This document shows positions 58,601 to 64,000 of a stretch of 64,000 bases of DNA, piece by piece. Position 1 is the first letter of the stretch. Every line of letters starts with the position of its first letter. The position numbers and the translations under genes were made by a program. A model generated the notes under the pieces. That model saw only the letters and a list, made by a program, of their open reading frames with translations, was not told the origin of the DNA and ran no database searches. Source of the stretch: Anagrus nilaparvatae (Eukaryota; Arthropoda; Insecta; Hymenoptera; Mymaridae); assembly GCA_022575985.1 (NCBI GenBank), contig JAKSXM010000238.1, forward strand, positions 13,038,001 to 13,102,000. Direction: 5' to 3'.

Positions 58601-61600
58601 GTTCACATGATTCATTATACTTGCAAAACTAGTCTCATTCTTCATGGATCAGTTCATATACCCGAAAGATTAAATCCGATTATTATATATAAAATTAAGT
58701 CATAAAAAGCGAGATAGAAATTGACTAATACCAATATATACAAGAAATTTTGTTACATAGCCTTAAGACATATTATAAAAATTTTCTTTACAGGTGTGTT
58801 ACCTACTTACATTAAAAAAAACAAAAGGCAATGTTGATGTAATAATATATTTTAATATTTTTTCCTTATTTCCTTATAAAAGCATTTAAATTTTTTAGAA
58901 GGGATAATAATGACGAAATTTTTTGTTATATAAATTTATTATATTTTAAACTTGACTTAAAATTACATAAAAACGTGATTCTGTATTTTTTTTCTATAAA
59001 AAACCCTTTTAATATTTCACAATTAAAGATTTTTCTTGCGATATTTTTTTTATATTTTACTTAGATCTAGGTCGTGGTCGTCAGAAAATTACAAAGATTC
59101 TGATCTTAAACAACAACAAGTTATAAGTTCTTTGACTCGAATTTTATATTAGTCCTTCGAACTTGTTTTTATTCATCCTCTCTACTATTACTTTACGCAT
59201 ATTTAAATAAATATTCAAGGAAATCCTCGTATATATATTTTTTTTTCTTGCATTAAATATTATTCGTTACGTCACCTTTTTTTTTCGGTCGCGGTTAACC
59301 ACATTTATATAGGAAAAAAATCTCATGGCGATTTATTAAAACGGGATAAATTAATTTTGAAGAAAAAAATTTCCTCAATTATTAGTCAAACGCGTATTTA
59401 TACTGTGTCAAGGCTTTTTTATTTTATCGACCTATAAAATCCTTAAAAAGATTCTTTACTTTCAAAATTTTTCACGCGGCTCTCGATACTACTTCAGAAG
59501 TTTACAATAGATTTTTTTTAGCCAAATGAAAGTTTTGATTTTTCTTTTAAAGTTTTCGCTTTCGTGATTTTTAAAATTTAACAAATTTAATGAAAGTGTA
59601 ATATATATTTTTTTAAATATTGATTTCTTATCAGTTTTTTTTTTCTTGAACATACAAAATAATCTATTACATATTTTTGCAAAAATATATCAAAGACTGA
59701 TTAAAAAAGAAGGCCAAAAATAGTACTTTTCTTATCAGAGATAAGCCGAGTCTTTTATTATCTCTTCATATCTAAGAAGAAGAAATGAAAAAATAATAAT
59801 TTTATTAAGTTTTGCACGGATGTAAATCAGACATAAATTCATGAATTAATAAGAAAATTCAATAATTTAAATCCTTTTACTCTTCGTTTAAACTTTTGAC
59901 TCTTTAGTATTAGAAAAATGGCACACCTTTATTGCGAAAAATATAATACAAGGAAAACCAGATAGATTCATCTGCGTCCTCGATAAATAAAATGAGTAAA
60001 TAAATAAATAAGATTTGCCCTTTTGACTTTTTTTTTTTGCAAATTTTTATTTTTTGAGATTCTTTCACGTACTTCCGTTTCCCTTTGTTTTTTGTTAAAT
60101 AAAAAATTTAGCCTTCGGACAAGATAATTTTTTTTAAAAAGAAAAAATATTTTATTTATTTACTTTAATTACATTATAAATGGAGGTTAGCCTCGGCCCA
60201 GATCGGTTATAACACTTTCACTGACGTAACAGACAGTTCATGGATAGATTATAATTTTTTAACTGTGGCTGTAGATGGGTAGTTTTTTAGCGCACCTGAT
60301 GCGAAAGTGTAATCGGGACAGTATTTTTTTTTTTTAAATTATGTATTTTTTTTTTTGTTTCCTTTCATTATTCTTAAGCATGTGTATGTATGTGTGTGTC
60401 GCGGAATGCAATTGAATTACGAAATATTATTATTTTTGTCGACGAATTATTACTCTGTACGATGCAGCACGATTTTTCTCTTTGTTTAAAAATTTATTTA
60501 TGCTCGCTGCAATAGGGCAATATTAAAAACTTTGTTTTTTCTATCTTATGAGAAAATTCTTTTTTTTTTATTTATGTAAATTATGTTTATGTGTGAGAAA
60601 TTACTTTTTTTTATTTTGCAAAATTTATATACAAGCTTTTATTCGTATTGGTGTACGAGTTTTTTTAGATTCTTATCGGAAAATTACTCAATTTGTAAAT
60701 TATTTGAAATTATGGTATTGAAAATGATAAATTGATGAAAAACAAAACCTACCCTCGTCAAATTTCCATTTTCAATAAAAAAAATTACCATTATTTTCCT
60801 ATCAAGCAAGCTCGAATGCTCGTTAAAATTCAATTAGTTATCTGAAAGTTAACTACTTCTAAAATTTCAATAATTGCTTCCAACAATTAACAAATCATAA
60901 AAAAATTGTTTACCAACGCAATAAAAATAAATTTGTGTTCTAAATAAAAAAAAATTCAAAGAAATCTTAAAAAATCGAGGACAAAAATTATTTACAATCC
61001 ACAAAAAATCGACATAGTTTAAATAACAAAATTACATAATTAAATTTTAACAGCACACATAAAATTTCAATTACCACGGAATCCCTCATATAAAAAAAGG
61101 TAGCAAGTAAATGAATAAAAATTTTGCAATAATTTCGTCACCAAGCTAATAGTAGTAGATAATTAATAAATTAGCAATAAAAAAAAAAAAAATAACCTAA
61201 TTTTTTTATAGTTCCTTCTTCCTGCAACGGAATTAGCCATATAGACACGAATGAATTGCAAAATCACACATGCACGCAGGTTATTTTTTATGTATTTAAT
61301 ACGCACATCTCGAAAGAACACCAAGGATAAAGGATTAAAAAAAAAAGCGAACATGTATTTTTTTTTTTTTTCAAAACAAACTGATTATCATCGCTACTAT
61401 ATAGTCAATTAACTTCCGAGCATTATATTATTATTATATTTAATTATGTGATCTTCCCATTATTATTATTATTATTATTATTTTTTTATGTGAATACGAT
61501 AATAATCAATATACGTGTGTCTTACCATACTCGTCTGTTACTACTAGAAATAAATTTATTTAATCCTTCGATTATTAAATTTTAAAAAAAAGTAACAAAA

Positions 61601-63806
61601 TGCAAAAATTTATTTATTTAAAAGACCAATAGAGAGAAAAGAATGTTAATTTTTGAGTTAAAAAATTTTATTATAAAAATTACAAGTTATTTTTTTTTTC
61701 TTATACAACTAGACTTGTTTGCTAGTGTATTATGCTCGCATAATATCAGCCCTGACCCGATTTTCAGGAAAATGTCAACATCGCCTCCGTATTATTATTA
61801 TTATTATTATATACCTGCATTAAACATAAAAAATTTGTTATTTACAGGAAAAAATAAATAAAATATTTAACTTTTTTTTTCTCCCCTAGTTTTATACACA
61901 AAACATTAAATTACAGCTTATATAGACGAGTAGTGTCTGTGTGTTTTATATACACCAAACCACAAAAATCTATTTCCGTAAAGCTTCTTTTCACTCCCTT
62001 TTTTTTGCAAGCTCATTTTCTATATTTACTTTGTACATAAACTCTGACTGTGTAAGGGTCAAGGGAACCAGGGCAGTTTTATATATGTGTTTGTGACTTT
62101 TTTTTACTCCTCAAACTTTTCAATATTTTTTAGACACACTACCTTGACATATAGAATCTACGGCTAATTATTAATATAATGAAAGTGAAAATTTTTAAAT
62201 TAAATTATTCGCGTGCTGATTTTTTTTTTTCTTAACACTTTTTCTTTAAAAATAAAATTAGTAGAGCAAAATCCGCGAGAGTTTTTATAAATAATTATTA
62301 TTTTTTTGCTGTTACTCTTGTTGTTTGTTATTATAGTAAGAGAAAATGCGAGTGAATTTATGTTTTTATGTGTGAGTGCGAGGCTTCCGTAGAGTTTACA
62401 CGCAAAAAAGAAAACGTCTTTTTTTTTTATACTCAAATAAAAAAAAAATCAAATGCTCTGATAATCAACGATTCATTGTTTTCTAATTTTTAAACTATTT
62501 TTTTTTTATATAAAGATAATTTATTAATTAAGAAAGAAAAAAAAAATATATTTAATTAGATAATTATTTGAAGAAGAAAAAATCATTCTTGGAATAATTT
62601 CACTTAAAAAAAGAGCTAAAACTTTTCCTTTTTTATAAAAATTATTTTTCATCTTATACGAAGACGAAAACCTTGTAATAAATTTTAAAAAAATGATAAT
62701 ATTCAATGAATCGAACACAGCAACAACAATATAATTTTTTTTTTTATTTTTAACTAAGAATTTCCAATAATAGTCATTTCCTGCATATATAAATAAAGAT
62801 AAATACAATATTTCTAAACAAGGTCCGATCTTTGAACGGAATGATGGTCATCTTTTTCTATATATACTTATCATCATCGTAAAATACAGTCAATAATTAT
62901 AATTGTGTGTGTGTAGTCTTTTTAAAACTGTCCTAGAAAAGTTCGTTAACACCGCGTAATTTAAAAAAAGCGATCCTCCTTGACGCTTTTATTCAACTAT
63001 GCACACACATTTATATATATATAATTTATTTCCGTGCAGCCTGATGCCGATCGAAAGATTGCGACAGATGCATATATATATATATATATATAAATAATTA
63101 CGCGAATTGGGTTACGTTGAGACAAAGATAAAAAATAATAAATAAATTGTTCATGTATATATCCACATATACAAACAATAGAAGGAAAGAAAATAACGAA
63201 CATCAATTATTATTGCCTACGCGGATGTTCGCAGTATAAAAAATAAAAAAAAAAAAGCTATGCTGGTGAATGGCAACACATTATTATTATATTATGTACT
63301 CAAGACCTTGGCCGGTTTCCCTTTCGATATATACGTGCATTTATATTATATTATTATTTGTAGTGAGAGGTTTTTACATTCGACTTGTCTTACTTTATTA
63401 TATGCAAGTATAATCTCTTGCTTATGGAAGTTTCCCACTGAATTTTTATTACTATTCAAATATTTTTATCTTTTCAGCATGGAAAATTCTTTTATACCGA
63501 TATTTTATTACTTTTTTACATCTACTTTTGATAAATTCACTTTTTTGCGAATTTTAAAAAAATTTAAAGATTTTTGCAAAAATAATTTCTTCTATACCGA
63601 CCGATGGTAAGCCATTACCGACAGAGAAGAAAATCAAATTACAGGAATCATTTTTATCAATTTATGTGAAAACTACTTTATCAACTGTTATTTGTTACCG
63701 TCACAAGACAATACAGTGATCTGCCATTACCGACGCGTCGGTAAAACAGTTTTGTGAAAATTTGAATTTGAAATTTTCTGAAAAACAAAAATTTGTTGTA
63801 ATTTAC

Positions 63807-63908
63807 CTTTACTTTGTTCTGGATGTATGCTTTCTGTTTTAATATCCGCCCTCGAAGCATAAGATATTAAACCTTGAGGTGTTTGTGTTGTCGGAGTTGC
63901 CAATTTTT
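63807..63908 (-). CDS. Eip74EF: Upstream coding exon of the E74 long isoform
   Basis: 102 nt flanked by a TTTTTTAG acceptor and a GTAAAT donor. It encodes KLATPTTQTPQGLISYASRA followed by DIKTESIHPEQSK. It ends in phase 1, the same as the short-isoform first exon (50301-50475), so either can splice to 47053. The upstream N-terminal exons lie outside the window. IKTE is a SUMO consensus. Assigned to E74 by phase and position. Confidence 0.65.
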
Positions 63909-64000
63909 CTAAAAAAAGAAACATCAACTATTCATTAAACAATCTTTTCTAATTTCATAAACAATATAATTCAAGGAAGAGTATAAACATTATATAATTA
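63909..64000 (-). other. Eip74EF: E74 intron, cut by the window edge
   Basis: Sequence upstream (gene strand) of the acceptor at 63909-63910. Nothing else visible. Confidence 0.5.

Larger units (their letters stand above)
50476..63806 (-). other. Eip74EF: E74 5' flank of short isoform and long upstream intron of the long isoform
   Basis: 13 kb without a supported host gene. AT-rich with many poly(A)/poly(T) runs, AT microsatellites (TA at about 63069-63092, ATT at about 61455-61483) and a GC-richer stretch at 52010-52260. Nuclear-receptor-like sites and small inverted-repeat elements are listed separately. Confidence 0.5.

Noticed and set aside
61455..61483. ATT microsatellite and the TA run at 63069-63092 as possible matrix-attachment or origin sequences
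   Set aside because: Simple repeats common in this AT-rich genome; nothing specific supports a function.
1..64000. CRISPR arrays, bacterial operons, rRNA or tRNA genes
   Set aside because: No spaced short direct repeats of CRISPR type, no bacterial gene layout, and no recognisable tRNA or rRNA sequence was found by eye.

Overview
This window is AT-rich eukaryotic DNA with short introns, many poly(A)/poly(T) tracts and typical arthropod genes. The host genes (an SLC44-type choline transporter, alpha-spectrin, Orai and the ecdysone-response ETS factor E74) point to a holometabolous insect. I lean towards Hymenoptera, but the sequence alone does not settle it.

Layout. 1-2.9 kb: a six-exon choline-transporter-like gene (+), complete. 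3.9-12.8 kb: alpha-spectrin (-), complete, eight constitutive coding exons plus a 45-nt candidate cassette exon in the intron between 7664 and 8465. 13-15.9 kb: intergenic. 15.9-17.5 kb: the CRAC channel Orai (+), with a long form and a short form. 17.5-41 kb: a region rich in repeats and pseudogenes. It holds two inverted copies of a dead Ty3/gypsy pol fragment, each attached to head-to-head LTR-like sequences joined at a palindromic primer-binding-site-like motif. It also holds an R1-clade non-LTR element whose 5' half is inverted relative to its 3' end, several partial copies of a CENP-E-like kinesin motor gene, palindromes, a 128-bp tandem repeat, an intron-containing BIRC6/Bruce pseudogene and a fold-back element. 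41-64 kb: the Eip74EF (E74) locus (-). Its ETS exon is at 43.6-44.3 kb, the first exon of a short isoform at 50.3-50.5 kb, and an upstream exon of a long isoform at 63.8-63.9 kb. The window ends inside this gene, and its long intron carries small inverted-repeat elements and nuclear-receptor half-sites.

The host genes show no operon-like relationship. Each was assembled here from splice junctions whose phases agree, and total coding lengths are multiples of three (choline transporter 650 aa, alpha-spectrin 2419 or 2434 aa, Orai 217 or 279 aa, E74 short form 559 aa). The points I would look at first are the alpha-spectrin mini-exon, which resembles the start of the exon after it; the duplicated dead retroelement with shared scars; and the shattered, amplified kinesin locus.
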